Of a stretch of DNA of 64,000 bases, positions 37,782 to 48,170 are shown piece by piece. The first letter of the stretch is position 1, and every line of letters starts with the position of its first letter. The position numbers and the translations under genes were made by a program. Below the pieces are notes generated by a model. That model did no database searches and was not told the origin of the DNA. It worked only from the letters and a program-made list of their open reading frames with translations. The DNA is from Chlorokybus atmophyticus (taxonomy: Eukaryota; Streptophyta; Chlorokybophyceae; Chlorokybales; Chlorokybaceae), in contig RHPI01002048.1 of the NCBI GenBank assembly GCA_009103225.1, forward strand, positions 656,073 to 720,072. Direction: 5' to 3'.

Positions 37782-40700
37782 ATGGGAGTCCTTTGTCCGT
37801 ATTGCCACATGCGCTTCGCCACACGCAGCTCGGTCTACATGCACATTATTAGCAGCAGGGTGTGCAAGCAGATCAAGCTGTATGTCGGCCAGCGTCCATT
37901 ACAGTACGATGCGGGTCATGTTGAACCGGGGAGTTCGATCCAGGATGCTCACATGCTTGATGCTGAAGGATTCCTTCAGGAGACACACGCACAGCAGCAA
38001 CAGGAGGAGGAGGAAGTGAACGAGGGCTTTCGATGTGTGCGTGTGCCTGAGAAACTTGTGGCACGCCAACATGGAAGTGGAGGCGTCCCTTCGCACGCAT
38101 TGGAATCCAGGTGGTATGGCTCGGAGCATGCTCTTGCAGTGGCATTCGTGCAGTGCAACAACGGCCAAGGCCTGTCGGCCTCCGACATGGGGCGGATCAT
38201 CAAGTGCATCCGAAATGCACACTTCCTGACGGAAGAGCTCCAGTGGGAGACCGGTGTGCATGTGGCCTGCTACCTCCGGATCACGATTGCTTTCTCTCAG
38301 TCTGAGGTGTATTCACGGTGTTCGGTGCATGTGCTTCAACCATCAGAGCCATGTCACATATGCACATGCGAGTGTGCTGCCGTATCAGAACCACGTGACG
38401 GCTGACCTGCGCAAGCTTGGAGACTCTGAGGATCAGGACATCTGCGTCACATATATGCCGGCCAAGGTCTGTGAAATGCAGTACCTAATGCAGTATCGAT
38501 GCAGTATCTATTCTGAGGCTAGCATCGTAAGTAATGCTCTTGGTCGGAGCAGGTATGGCTCGCGCGGTTGTATGGCAATCCACATGCCGCCAATGGCTTC
38601 AATCTCTAGTACACTGGTGACGAGCACAGCTTTGGCCATCCTTCCACGGGCGATTGGTAGAAGGATGTGGAGGTGGATTTGAGGAGAGAGGTGGGGGAAG
38701 CGGCCTACTTGGCGCCTGCCATTCTGTACAGTGACAAGACCACGCTGGACAGCGCGGGCAAGCACTCTGGTTACCCTCTGATGGCATCGCTTGCCAACTA
38801 CAGTTGGGACATGTATGCTAGCAATATGGGGGTTGTTATGATAGCGCTTCTGCCGGTGGTTCACGCAGTGGCCGGGCATCCCACATGGGCGCAGGGCAAG
38901 GAATCGTTCTCTATTCGGAAACGTCAGATTTTTCATGACGCTTTGAATGTAGTGTTAGGGGATGTGAAGCGGGCGAGTTGAGAAGGTCTGCAGCTCATCG
39001 ACCCGAATGGCATCGAGCGTCGTGTGTTTCCTGCGCTTGCCAACTACATCAGCGATTTGCAGGTAGTGGGCATGAATGGTTGTAACCGGATGCAGCCTGC
39101 CAGCAAACAGTGCATGGAGGATGTTGTCAGTAGAACATCTGAGTTTGTCGTGTTGTAGGAGACTGCCACACTCGCATGCACTGTGTCGGGCAACCAAGCA
39201 CGACATTCTTGCGATGTTTGTCTCGTCAACAAATCAGATCTGTTGGAGATGGATGAGGACCGGGAATTGAGAACCGAGGCCTTCTACACACCAGCAATAC
39301 GTCAGCTGCGGGCGGACCTGCATAGCGGTGTTAGGAATGCACGCCATACAGCCAAGGCTTTCAAAGAGCAGCACTCCATGCATGTCGAGGAGGTAATGGT
39401 CAAATCATCGGCATTCGTGAGGATGAATGGCTTTCCGTGAAACCAGGCAATGTGGTTTGGCAACAGAATGCACTGTGGGGTTGGCGACAGTCGCGGGTGC
39501 CGCGAGCGTATTGCTACTCTCGTCTTGCCCCTGATGCAATGCATGTGCTAGGAGGCATCATTGACCACCTGCTTGCTGCTGTGTGCGACGCCGCGAAGGA
39601 ATGAATGCGTCCATCCACGAGACAGATTCTGCAGGCCAGGCACGTCTTTGGTGTTGCTTTTGTGTTGAACACAAAAGCAACACCAACGACACGTGCTCAC
39701 GAGCAGATGTGCACAGGCTGAATGCATGCAAGGCGACTCTGCGGGTTTCGCACTTCAAGGCACGCACAAGCACAGTAGATTTCTTTCTGTCCGACCACTC
39801 CTTTCAGGTGGTGGAGAAAGTGGCGGTGCTGCAGCTGCTGCCGGTCCTCGCAGACGGTTTGCTGCTCGACAGTGAGGGCAACGATTTCTTCACCATTGCT
39901 GCCGCATCGCTTGCACAGTGGAACAAGAAGTTGCTCAAGGCGCATGAACATACAAGAGAGACCCTGACCACAGCCGACAACGAGCTGGCTGCCTTCAAAG
40001 CTGCAGTGTTGCATCCGCTACTGTCGTCATATTCTGCACAGAAGTCAGGTTGAAAGATCGAGAAGATGCATCAGCTCACTCATTTTGGGCCGGCAATTGT
40101 CAGCAATGGACACCCAGATTGGTTCAGCGCCAACCGCATGGAGCAGACGCACGCCCAAAATATGAAACGGTGGGCGCGTGGTGGCAACAACCGGGACTAC
40201 CAGGCACGTATCCTGAAGGCATGGAGCTGTGCGGAATATGTGAGAGAGGATGGCATGGTCGTGGATCCCGAGATGCGCTCGATCATGGCGCAGGCGCGGC
40301 AGCAGTGCTGTAATGTCATGGAGAAGACGGACAAGTTGCTATGGATGGATGTGCTGACAAGGAGGGAGTCCAGCCCGTACTTGAGCGGATCTGCGCGTAG
40401 CCGCCAAGTCGCCTTGAAGACTCCATTCGCCGACAAGCTGCCTGCCACCCTGGACAGCTGGATGAGGAGGGAACAACTGGCTGACGGGTGGCGTGCTGTT
40501 CGCGTGGTGAACGGAGGCGCAGCAGTGTACATGACATCAGGAGTCAGCATGGCGCGCGCAACTGGGATGTTCCATGGGCGGCCTTGGTTCTCTACACTTG
40601 AGTTGAAAGGTGATGAGGACGGTGTGAACGTGACGTGGTGGGCTCAGGCACTCCTTTTTCTGCGCGTGGTGGTGTGGGGTGGTAGCGGCGAGCGCGTGTG

Positions 40701-40923
40701 GAAGGAGGTCGTGTTTGTCCGCTGGTACACGAAGCTGGATGTGACGAGCGACACAAAGTGCATCGCTCTGGAATGGGAAAAGCGTCGAGGCGGTCCACAT
40801 CTCGATGTCGTGACTCTGGAGCAAGTAAAAGGCATTGTCCAGCTGCTCCCCATGTTTGACAAGGACAGCGCCCGTGTACAAGAGGGCAAGTATTGGGTGA
40901 ACGTTCACTGCACTTCCACGTGA
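37782..40923 (+). pseudogene. Plavaka-like transposase, interrupted
   Basis: Successive blocks follow the Plavaka order. N-terminal C2H2 finger CPYCHMRFATRSSVYMH (37794); YMPAKVCEMQYLMQYR (38450); catalytic block AILYSDKTTLDSAGKHSGYP (38720), equivalent to the family's DKT...GYP; MGVVMIALLPVVHA; HSCDVCLVNK; LAPDAMHVLGGIIDHLL (39520); FLSDHSFQVVEKVAVLQLLP (39790); HQLTHFGPAIVSNGH and EQTHAQNMKRW (40068-40165); and the C-terminal VFVRWYTKLD...LLPMFD (40700-40860), stop at 40921. Two GT-AG introns fit (39063-39159 and 39393-39465). At least three in-frame stops (near 38616, 38655 and 38979) and a frameshift near 38555 interrupt it, so this copy is probably non-functional. The stops look like C-to-T or G-to-A changes. 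Confidence 0.7.
39651..39683. repeat. Perfect 16-bp inverted repeat inside transposase sequence
   Basis: GTGTTGCTTTTGTGTT, then G, then its exact reverse complement. It coincides with the point where the transposase frame changes, so an inverted duplication probably disrupted the gene here. Confidence 0.85.
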
Positions 40924-41126
40924 CACATGTACTTGTCTCACTACTCTGAGTTTGGAGCATATCAGTCAGTTAGGCATTGCTAATCGTATGCTAAGACTTT
41001 TGCATGTGGACGTGTACAATACCGGGCAGCTGTCACTGCACAACTGTCACCACAATCGAATGATCCATGCAACATTCAACAATCAGTCCGCCGTGTGGCA
41101 TTAAGCATCAATACAGTGCACCACAC

Positions 41127-42855
41127 TCAAGCCTCATAGTTCCATGACACATGAGGGTAGTGACAGCGCATATCCATTGTTTCAAGCATGAGACGCCCTA
41201 TGCACTTCGCCATTGCGGGAGGAACTGCATTCGCTATGGAAATGGCCGAGGTCATCCATGGCACTCCTAGCGCTGTTTGCCACGCAGCAATGCCGCCCCT
41301 GGTGCTTGGAAGGCCATAGACCGGGTACATCTGCTGTGGCGCGTTTGATGTCACGATTGTCTTCTTCGCGCTAGCGGACAGGTGCGGCGATAGCAGTCCA
41401 ACTGCCTTGCCCGCGTGCGAGCAGCGTGCTGGTGGGGTAGCTACCACTTGCTGTGTCTCAAACAGACAGTGACGGAAAGTTGATAGGCCAAACATCGTGC
41501 CACAAAGGGACAGATTGGGTCTGAATGAGGAAGCTGCTCCTGGCAACTTCTCAATCACAAACTTGACTTGGCTTGCAAGCAGCAGACGTCGGACGAGCGG
41601 CATCATATCCTGGTGTCTCCAGGATGTGCCATGTGCCGCCCGTTGAGGTGCCGGGATAGCACCTGAATAGGCCTGGCATGGTGGACTAGCCCAGATGAGC
41701 TCGTACTCGCTCAGCTCTCCTGCACTCAGGGTGCATACATCGCGGGGTATGAAGGGCAGCGGGTACTCAGAGGAGGGACTTATGTCCATCCCCGTCACGT
41801 CAAAGCCTGCGTGGTATAGACCAACACTGGCACCGCCACCGCCGCAGAATAAGTCGGGTGCCCTTGGTCTGCGTGTGCGTCCCAGCTTGTTGTCAAATGG
41901 CGTGTATGTGGTCAAGGCTGGCCGTGGTGCTGGCCAGGGACTAACAATGATGCCGTCCGGGCTTACTTTGCGACTGACGTTCTCCCCTCCGGCGCGCAGA
42001 ACATGGCGTGCCCCGTCAACTGATGTGTACGCGAATACGTTGTGCCCTTTGAAGTTGATGGTTTGTGGTCGATCACCGTCATCGAATACTATACGGTGCT
42101 GCTCTGCAAAGACATTTTTCATTGCACCATGCATATATGATGCGTCCTCAATCTCGCACGCCACGAAGCGATGCTGACCTGACGCTTGCCTGAATGATTC
42201 CACAACGCCCGCATACCATTCCCCATGCAGCGGCCAATGCACCATGACACTCACACCGATCAGCTGCTCGCATCCCAACTTAACTGCGTTCCGCAGCCGA
42301 TGCAGTGCGCTGTCCAACGGTCGATGGTCTGCCTCCTCTACAGCGGCCAGGGGATGGAACTGCCCTCGCCCACACCGTGCAAGACTGCTCTGAATGCGAC
42401 AACAGCTTCAACATGCATGAAATAAGCATACGCCCAACATAACATGCAGTGATACGTAGCGGTCCACTCTTATGGATTACCTCCACAGCATCCACCACCT
42501 GTCCACTAACCACATGTCCCGGTGTTGTCCATGTGAAGAAGCGCATGAGTTCCCCTCGCCACTCGAAGCATGAGCGCGAGCACGATTCGCACACGCACTG
42601 CACGCAATGGAAAAACTCGGGTTTCATGCACAGCACTTGGCCAAGGCGGCAGCCAAACACGTCGACATTGTGTGTGGTGTGATGCCAGCAAGCAGCACTA
42701 AAACCGTGGCACACTGTCTGCACTCGCTGGCATTCGGTCAAGTGTGCTCGCATTTGCTGCCTACGGCCATTGGCACATACGTACGCATTGCATTGTGGGC
42801 ACACCAAGCATGGTCTCCTAGGTGAGGGTGATTCAACTGCTGCCGCCGACATCAT
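41127..42855 (-). CDS. Cytosine-5 DNA methyltransferase, bacterial/phage style, transposon-borne
   Basis: The catalytic exon (about 42380-41127, ending TGA) has motif I DLFCGGGGASVGLYHAGF, motif II VTGMDIS, motif IV ELIWASPPCQAYS with the catalytic Cys, motif VI FVIEKLPGA (usual ENV replaced by EKL, key Glu kept), a motif VIII equivalent LCGTMFGLSTFRHCLFE, and a C-terminal motif X-like ISIANAVPPAMAKCIG. The LCGxMFGL...RHxLFE form is typical of bacterial and phage enzymes rather than DNMT1, CMT or DRM. N-terminal to it is a Tudor-like stretch (GVSVMVHWPLHGEWYAGVV and HRIVFDDGD). An upstream exon (from ATG 42855) adds a zinc-finger-like CPQCNAYVCANGRRQQMRAH and more Cys pairs. The splice between the exons is not resolved. 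It would methylate cytosine in DNA; target sequence unknown. The catalytic exon is uninterrupted. Confidence 0.85.
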
Positions 42856-43338
42856 GCAAAATAGGAATCGGCACGGCTGCCCACAAACTGAGCGAGACTT
42901 TAGGGTATGGGCATCAATTTAGGGTTGCCAGCTTACGAACCCTAAATGGGTTAAATTTCAAGTGAAGCACGACTGTATCTTATTCGCTATTGCAGTACCA
43001 TGCATGGTACTACATCAACATGAATAGTACTCCATATGTTAATGGTACTACAGTACAAGGATACTCGCATACTACCACGATCGTAGAGTAATACTGTGCT
43101 GTCATGCCATGGAACCCAGAGCGCTGTCCGAGTTTGTTGCTGTCAACCACGCTCTAAACCAGCGAGGTATGCAAGCCATGCACTGACTCATGCGCCGGGC
43201 AGTCATCATACACATGTACAGCCAATGCTTCTAACAACAGCAGATCTCTGGTGCACCATGCACCATGCTGCAACTATACATGTACCTACATGGTTCACAG
43301 GAAGCCAACACAAAACTACAATACATGCACAATTGACA

Positions 43339-44316
43339 TCAAGGCGGGGGCCAAATCACCGCCGACACGTTGGCGTCTTGCATCAGGCGTGGCGACCAAA
43401 ACAGGTGAGGTTGCTTGCAGAATTGACACGCTTGTAGATTCTTTGATTTATTTGCCACAGTCTTTTGATGTGCTATGATGCAGACATGGCACATCGCTTT
43501 CTTGCAACAGGGCGTCTCCCCATCCGCTGGGGGGGGTGGCTCTTCAATGCGACAAATCAGCACACATGGTGCACGCGGGTGTGCAAGCTGCCTCTGCCAC
43601 CAAACTCTGTTATCGCGTCGCAGGCGTAGCGACTCCCATCTGAATGGCGCAGCATATCGCTCCACTGCCTGCTTGATCACCTGACGCCCATCTGCCGCCA
43701 TACACCACCTGCTGGTCTTGGTGGTCTCGTCCAGCATGCGTTCATCCAGGCCCTCGACATGGCTGTCGTCACTCGTGTACTCCCCCGCATCGTCATTTTC
43801 TTCGAGCTTCCACAGAATCAGCTCGACGTGCCGTATGACATACAGCCACTGCCAGCCAAAGCATGCCAAGTACAGCTCGCATGGTTTTACTTGCCACCCA
43901 GTATGTTTGCTCAGGTAGTGGCACACATCTCGACCCGCATTAATCGACATCGATAGGTACATGTGCTGCAGCAGGTCGAAGTTCTGCACCGCAGATAGCT
44001 CTTGCATATTGCCGGGTTGCTGCGGCAGCAACAACACAATCATATCGAGGACGGCGAGGGGCAACAACGTACTACGGATGGCCATATCGTGTATGGGTTC
44101 CAACCACGGCCAATCCCCAGAGGTCTGTTTAGACCGCATTCTCCGCGTTTGCTCCCACTTATTGCAAACTTTCGTCACCCACCTCGAGGCATGCCGCATG
44201 CGGTGATGCAGCGCGTCTTGGGCGTACTGTAGGGTGATCAACTCCTTTGCACTACGAGTCAGCCCCCCAAAGCGTCTGCGCGTCGGTGCTTTGAGCTTAG
44301 GCAGCTTGTGCCGCAC
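43339..44316 (-). CDS. Transposon-borne protein with C-terminal RING-like zinc finger
   Basis: A 325-codon open frame with no ATG at its left edge, so an upstream exon or a later start is likely. The N-terminal 200 residues are helical and basic-aromatic (RFGGLTRSAKELITLQYAQD, CFGWQWLYVIRHVELILWKL) and unrecognised. Near the C-terminus, CVLICRIEE, then CCKKAMCHVCIIAH, then CQFC gives Cys/His spacing compatible with a RING or RING-like domain, the kind used by E3 ubiquitin ligases. With the OTU gene next to it, the element may carry both a ubiquitin-adding and a ubiquitin-removing function; that pairing is inference. Confidence 0.55.
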   Translation of the reverse strand: MRHKLPKLKAPTRRRFGGLTRSAKELITLQYAQDALHHRMRHASRWVTKVCNKWEQTRRMRSKQTSGDWPWLEPIHDMAIRSTLLPLAVLDMIVLLLPQQPGNMQELSAVQNFDLLQHMYLSMSINAGRDVCHYLSKHTGWQVKPCELYLACFGWQWLYVIRHVELILWKLEENDDAGEYTSDDSHVEGLDERMLDETTKTSRWCMAADGRQVIKQAVERYAAPFRWESLRLRRDNRVWWQRQLAHPRAPCVLICRIEEPPPPADGETPCCKKAMCHVCIIAHQKTVANKSKNLQACQFCKQPHLFWSPRLMQDANVSAVIWPPP

Positions 44317-44445
44317 CGGCTGTCTCTCTGGACGATGCTAAGCAGCCACTTGACGCTGTAAACCCGCCTGTGCCTACTCAGGACACACAGTCAGCCCCAG
44401 TGAGGCTTCAAGGCGCTGTGCTTCTTCTAATGTTGTAACGATGCC

Positions 44446-46450
44446 TCACCTTTCCTTTTTTGGTCCTGTCAGCGTCCTTTGTTCCAACAACCTTCTTCTT
44501 TTTTTTTTGTCACCCTGCACATCTTGACAGGCGCTCTCCGTGGCACTGTCACTCAGAGGAGGTAAGGCGTTATCTTCTTGCTCCACAGCCTTGCGCTTGT
44601 TGGTTGCCTCCCGTTCCTCCACGACCTCATGTTGCTTCATGAGGTCGAGCATGAAGCCTTTGTCTTTCAGCGCAGCTTTCAGGACACCTCGATCAATCTC
44701 TTTACCAACAAGACAGGCTGGGATCAATGTGGCAAGCTTAGAGGGAGAGGGCGAGCTACAGCTGCTTCTTCATGGAGATGCCTCCAGATGGTCAGAGTGC
44801 GGTGGCAAGTGAGTCTCCGCGGCAGGAAGGGAGGGTGCTGAATTGGGATTGCGAGCATGTGGTTGTGGTTGAGGGGAGGCAGGATGTGCAGAACACTCGG
44901 CTACTTCTTGCCTAGCACACGAAGGCGAGGCTTGAGGCGTTCGCGCAGCACTCTGGGTCACAGCCGGTGGTAGCGGGGAATTGGCAACGCCATTCCGCCA
45001 CTCTCCGATCAGATGTATTACCTCCGGTGGCACTTCATGCATAGGCCACAACCACTGTTCGGTGCTTGCAGGCTTTAGGAGCCAAAAGTGTGCTTCTGGC
45101 TCATCAAGAGCAGTGTTGCCCACCACCAGGACTGAGTTGGGGGCTTCTTTATTTCCAACCCAAACTGCGCTGCCGGGCCGTGGCACCCACTCCCCATGCT
45201 CGCGCTGAACGGTCACGCAGCCAATCAACAAGCCCAGCTTGTTGGCAAACATGGTCATCTGCAGGTGCTCGACGTACACATCTTTTCTCCGCACGATCTG
45301 TCGCACCTTGGCCATGGCTAGGTCAATGTTGCAGTTGATATCAGCCAACATGGTCGCAGGCAATTTGTCGTAATACTGCGCCATCTCTCCCGCGGCACCA
45401 GTGGCTCTGCAGAAGTCTAGGATTCTGCTCGCCACGCCTGCATCGACAGCCTTGGCGGTGATTTTGCGGAGAGTGTGCCCCCTGCCGTCGTCGTCCATGG
45501 TGTCCAGCATGGCCCAAAATCTGCTCGAGCTGGGGCACTTGTGATCATCCAGGACACTTTGCGCTATGGATGGCCTGGAGCGAAATACACAATGGTAGAA
45601 GCAATTACCATCAGTTGGCGCATTGAAGTGGTCCCATGAGGCGAGCTGGCCATCTAGCATGACTGATGGCCGTATGCGGGCTGCGGCCAGCTCCTCTGAT
45701 GACTCGCTGGCAGGTGGTGACCCCTGCTGCATGCGCATACAGCACTCACATGGTGTGTCCAACTGTGGACGGCAAGAGTCACAGTGACTGATAAAGTACC
45801 TGAGTTTGGGGCAGACTGCCGGCTTCAACTTGCAGCGGGTGGGGTAAGGTAGGTGCAGAAGCCACATCGGTTGTTGCATTGTGCTGTGGTCTCGCCGGTG
45901 GCGGCAAGAAGGATTGTTGCCCCGCAATCACCGGTGCTGCTTGTGGAGGAGATGGCAGTGCATGAAGGACTGGTGCCGCGGAAGGTGGTTGCGCTCTGGC
46001 TGAGAGGGGAGCAGGAGCGGCAGGTGAGACCACTTGTGCATGCAGCAAGGGGGGCTGTATACAGAACCCAGGATAAGATGGCTCACAATGTTGCAAAGGA
46101 CGAATATAAGCTGATGCAGTGCCTGACGCATTGTTACCAAGGCACGAGCATAAAAGACAGCGACTTACCTCAATGGCCCGTGGGCTGCATGGAGCAGGGG
46201 AAGCCATGGGGGCTGACAAGGTGGTATTGGCTGCACTCTCCCCGCCACCCTCGATGGCAGACTCGCCACGGAGCTCGTGAGCCATGGGCACATCATGCGC
46301 CACTGCCCCAATGGACATGTCGGGATTCAAGAGGCCAACATGCATGTTAAACTGATGCCGCATTGCCGCCGCGCCCATCAGCAAGTGGGATTGATTGAAG
46401 GACCAGTTGATGGAATTGAATCCAGGCTTGCATAGGAGCTCCAACAGGAC
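44446..46450 (-). CDS. OTU-type cysteine protease with Pro/Ala-rich leader, transposon-borne
   Basis: The central exon (about 45815-44770) holds an OTU domain: Asp and catalytic Cys in TDGNCFYHCVF (D106 and C109 of the frame starting at 45927) and catalytic His in EAHFWLLKP (H280), with the usual helical segment between. Ahead is a Cys-rich stretch (CPKLRYFISHCDSC, CECCMRM). Upstream exons (about 46450-46172 and 46035-45830) are Ala/Pro-rich. The frame meets a TGA at 44770-44772, after which the same frame continues to 44446 with an acidic/basic helical tail ending in a nuclear-localisation-like GDKKKRRRLLEQ. This is either the true end or one premature stop. OTU enzymes cleave ubiquitin chains; transposon-linked OTU domains are known in eukaryotes. 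Confidence 0.75.
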
Positions 46451-46532
46451 CTAGTGCACTGTGGTGCTGTCAACCAATCACATGTGGGTTAGCTGCATGC
46501 TTGCGACACTGCAATTGCAATAGTCAATTGCG

Positions 46533-47110
46533 TCACACCGTCACCAGTTGGTTGCTTCGAACAATCACCTGCGGCATTGCTGGTTGATGCACGAATGATT
46601 GCATGGACTGCATTATTGCTGGTTGATGCACTATTGGTTGAATGCCGGACGACTGGCCACGCGCTCCTGTGCTCAAACCCCGCCTACTTTGTTCGGCACG
46701 CGCGCGCGACTTCGCACGCTCACGCACATCCTAGCATGTAAAGGAAGGCATGCATTGGAGCCGACATTGCAGTCAACATGCACAGCGAGATTGGCAACAA
46801 CATACCGCCGCCCAGCTCTGTCTATCTGCTCTTGCTTCCGCAATGTCGGCTTGACTGTAGGGTGGGTATGGGGGAATAGTGGAGGCCTGCAGCCACGCTA
46901 CATATATCACATGGACTGCGCTAAAAAACAAATTGCTCTTGCAAGGAAATGCATGTGACTGTTCAGCGTACCTCTGCATTCCTTTGTGCTTGTTCCCACA
47001 GCCGCAGTTGGTCCCGCATGGTTCTGACAAGGGGCTCCAAGGACTGCAGCTCCTGATCCACTCCCTGTCGCAGAAAGCGAGCCACCAAGCAGCTCTTTGT
47101 GTGAAGATGG
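46533..47110 (-). CDS. Coiled-coil exons at the right end of the transposon
   Basis: Minus-strand blocks that read like exons: about 47110-46975 (LVARFLRQGVDQELQSLEPL, then VRTMRDQLRLWEQAQRNAEV), a short one near 46855-46805 (ADIAEARADRQSWAA, donor GTATGT), and 46735-46533 (VRERAKSRARAEQSRRGLST, then a Gln/Met/Pro-rich tail to a stop). They predict a basic coiled coil and could be the 5' part of the OTU gene or a separate protein. Borders are tentative. Confidence 0.4.
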
Positions 47111-47464
47111 TCTTTAATGGCTTGCCTGCTGGTTTGTCAAATGTCGGTGATGCATGTTGGACAGCCCCATTGCTGACGCCTGCCATGATCCATGACGTGG
47201 CGACCGGTAGTAGCTGGCTTCATTGCTTGAACTCTTACGACCACAACTTCTCGCAAGATCATCATGATGTGCCACGCCGCCGCCGCCGCCGCCGCCTCCT
47301 CCGACTCCTGGTCCTCCGCCTCCTAGTCGAACCCAGGCCCATCAAGCCTGACATTCGACCCGTCATCGACCTGGTGCCCCTGCGTGCCATTATCCGGCCA
47401 TCAATGAAGCGTGTTTGGGTGAGTGCATGCTAACTCCCATTTGGGCTGATCGAGCAATGCCTCT

Positions 47465-47616
47465 GTCGTAACATGGATGGTACGACATAGCCATTGTACG
47501 GCAATCGCTGGGGTTGGACGAGAGATGCCTCTGTCGTACCATAAATGTTACGACACAACCATTGTTACCAATGGTTGTACGAAGCATGGATGGCACGAAT
47601 GCATAAGTCGTACCAT
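47465..47616. repeat. Right subterminal repeats of the transposon
   Basis: ATGGTACGA at 47477, TCGTACCAT at 47534 and 47608, with one-base variants TCGTAACAT (47465) and ATGTTACGA (47545), and CAACCATTG-TTAC-CAATGGTTG. They mirror the left cluster in sequence and spacing style. Confidence 0.65.
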
Positions 47617-47971
47617 CAACCATAGGAGCAAGGACGCACTACAAGTGCGACTCTAGTGCGGGACTCTAGACGTTCAAAACCGCCTCATTTTCGTTTTCGC
47701 GCCTCGTACATTCGGGCGGGCCAACCGGCGGCGGCAGCGTTGGAGGCGGCAGCGCCACTTATAGCTAAACAGGCGGCACCCGACTATCAGTTGGAGAGAT
47801 GCCTCGTGGTCCATCCGTAAGTGCACCTCGTCGTGGAGGTCGGCGCCAGTTGTCCACATTGCCCCCAGTGTTCAACCAGGCAACCGTCGCCAACCAATCG
47901 CAGCAAGACCCCGCGCTAACGCCCAGCACATCACAACAACTCCACCTGACACCGCAGTCGCAAGGGCAAGC

Positions 47972-48160
47972 TAGACTGCATGCGTTCTTGATGCACTGTG
48001 CACGTTGCTTCTTGCTCAACTTCTAACTTTGGATGCTTGCTTCTATCATGACTAGCACAGTGACTCACTGCATGCGTTCTGGATACACTGTGCACGTTAT
48101 TCTTCTTTTGCAACTGTGAGGGTTGCATCTTTCATGGCTGGCAGCATGACTCATGTGGTT
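47972..48160. repeat. Diverged tandem duplication of about 90 bp
   Basis: CTGCATGCGTTCTTGATGCA at about 47974 recurs as CTGCATGCGTTCTGGATACA at about 48065, with similarity continuing through CTGTGCACGTT and a CATGRCT segment. It lies just before the first certain exon of the next gene. Confidence 0.6.
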
Positions 48161-48170
48161 GTGCTTGCAG

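Larger units (their letters stand above)
37360..47645. mobile_element. Plavaka/CACTA-like DNA transposon with methyltransferase and OTU cargo
   Basis: A block of about 10.3 kb, distinct from the flanking host genes. Near both ends lie clusters of the nonamer TCGTACCAT or its complement: left 37424, 37511, 37597, 37610; right 47477, 47534, 47608, with near-matches between. Subterminal repeats of this kind typify CACTA/EnSpm elements. Inside are a Plavaka-like transposase (+), then on the minus strand a cytosine-5 methyltransferase, a RING-like protein, an OTU protease and coiled-coil exons. I could not find clear terminal inverted repeats or target duplications, so the ends are approximate. 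Stops in the transposase and OTU frames suggest a non-autonomous or dying copy. Confidence 0.65.

Noticed and set aside
38508..38936. Minus-strand 142-codon frame
   Set aside because: It is opposite the transposase block containing SDKTTLDSAGK and has no family resemblance.
47637..47645. CACTACAAG, similar to plant EnSpm ends
   Set aside because: No matching CTTGTAGTG partner was found in the window.
37127..47658. CACTAG at 37127 and CTAGTG at 47653 as CACTA-type termini
   Set aside because: Only six to eight bases match, the flanking bases do not form a target duplication, and the left site would cut into the exon-like ORF at 37151.
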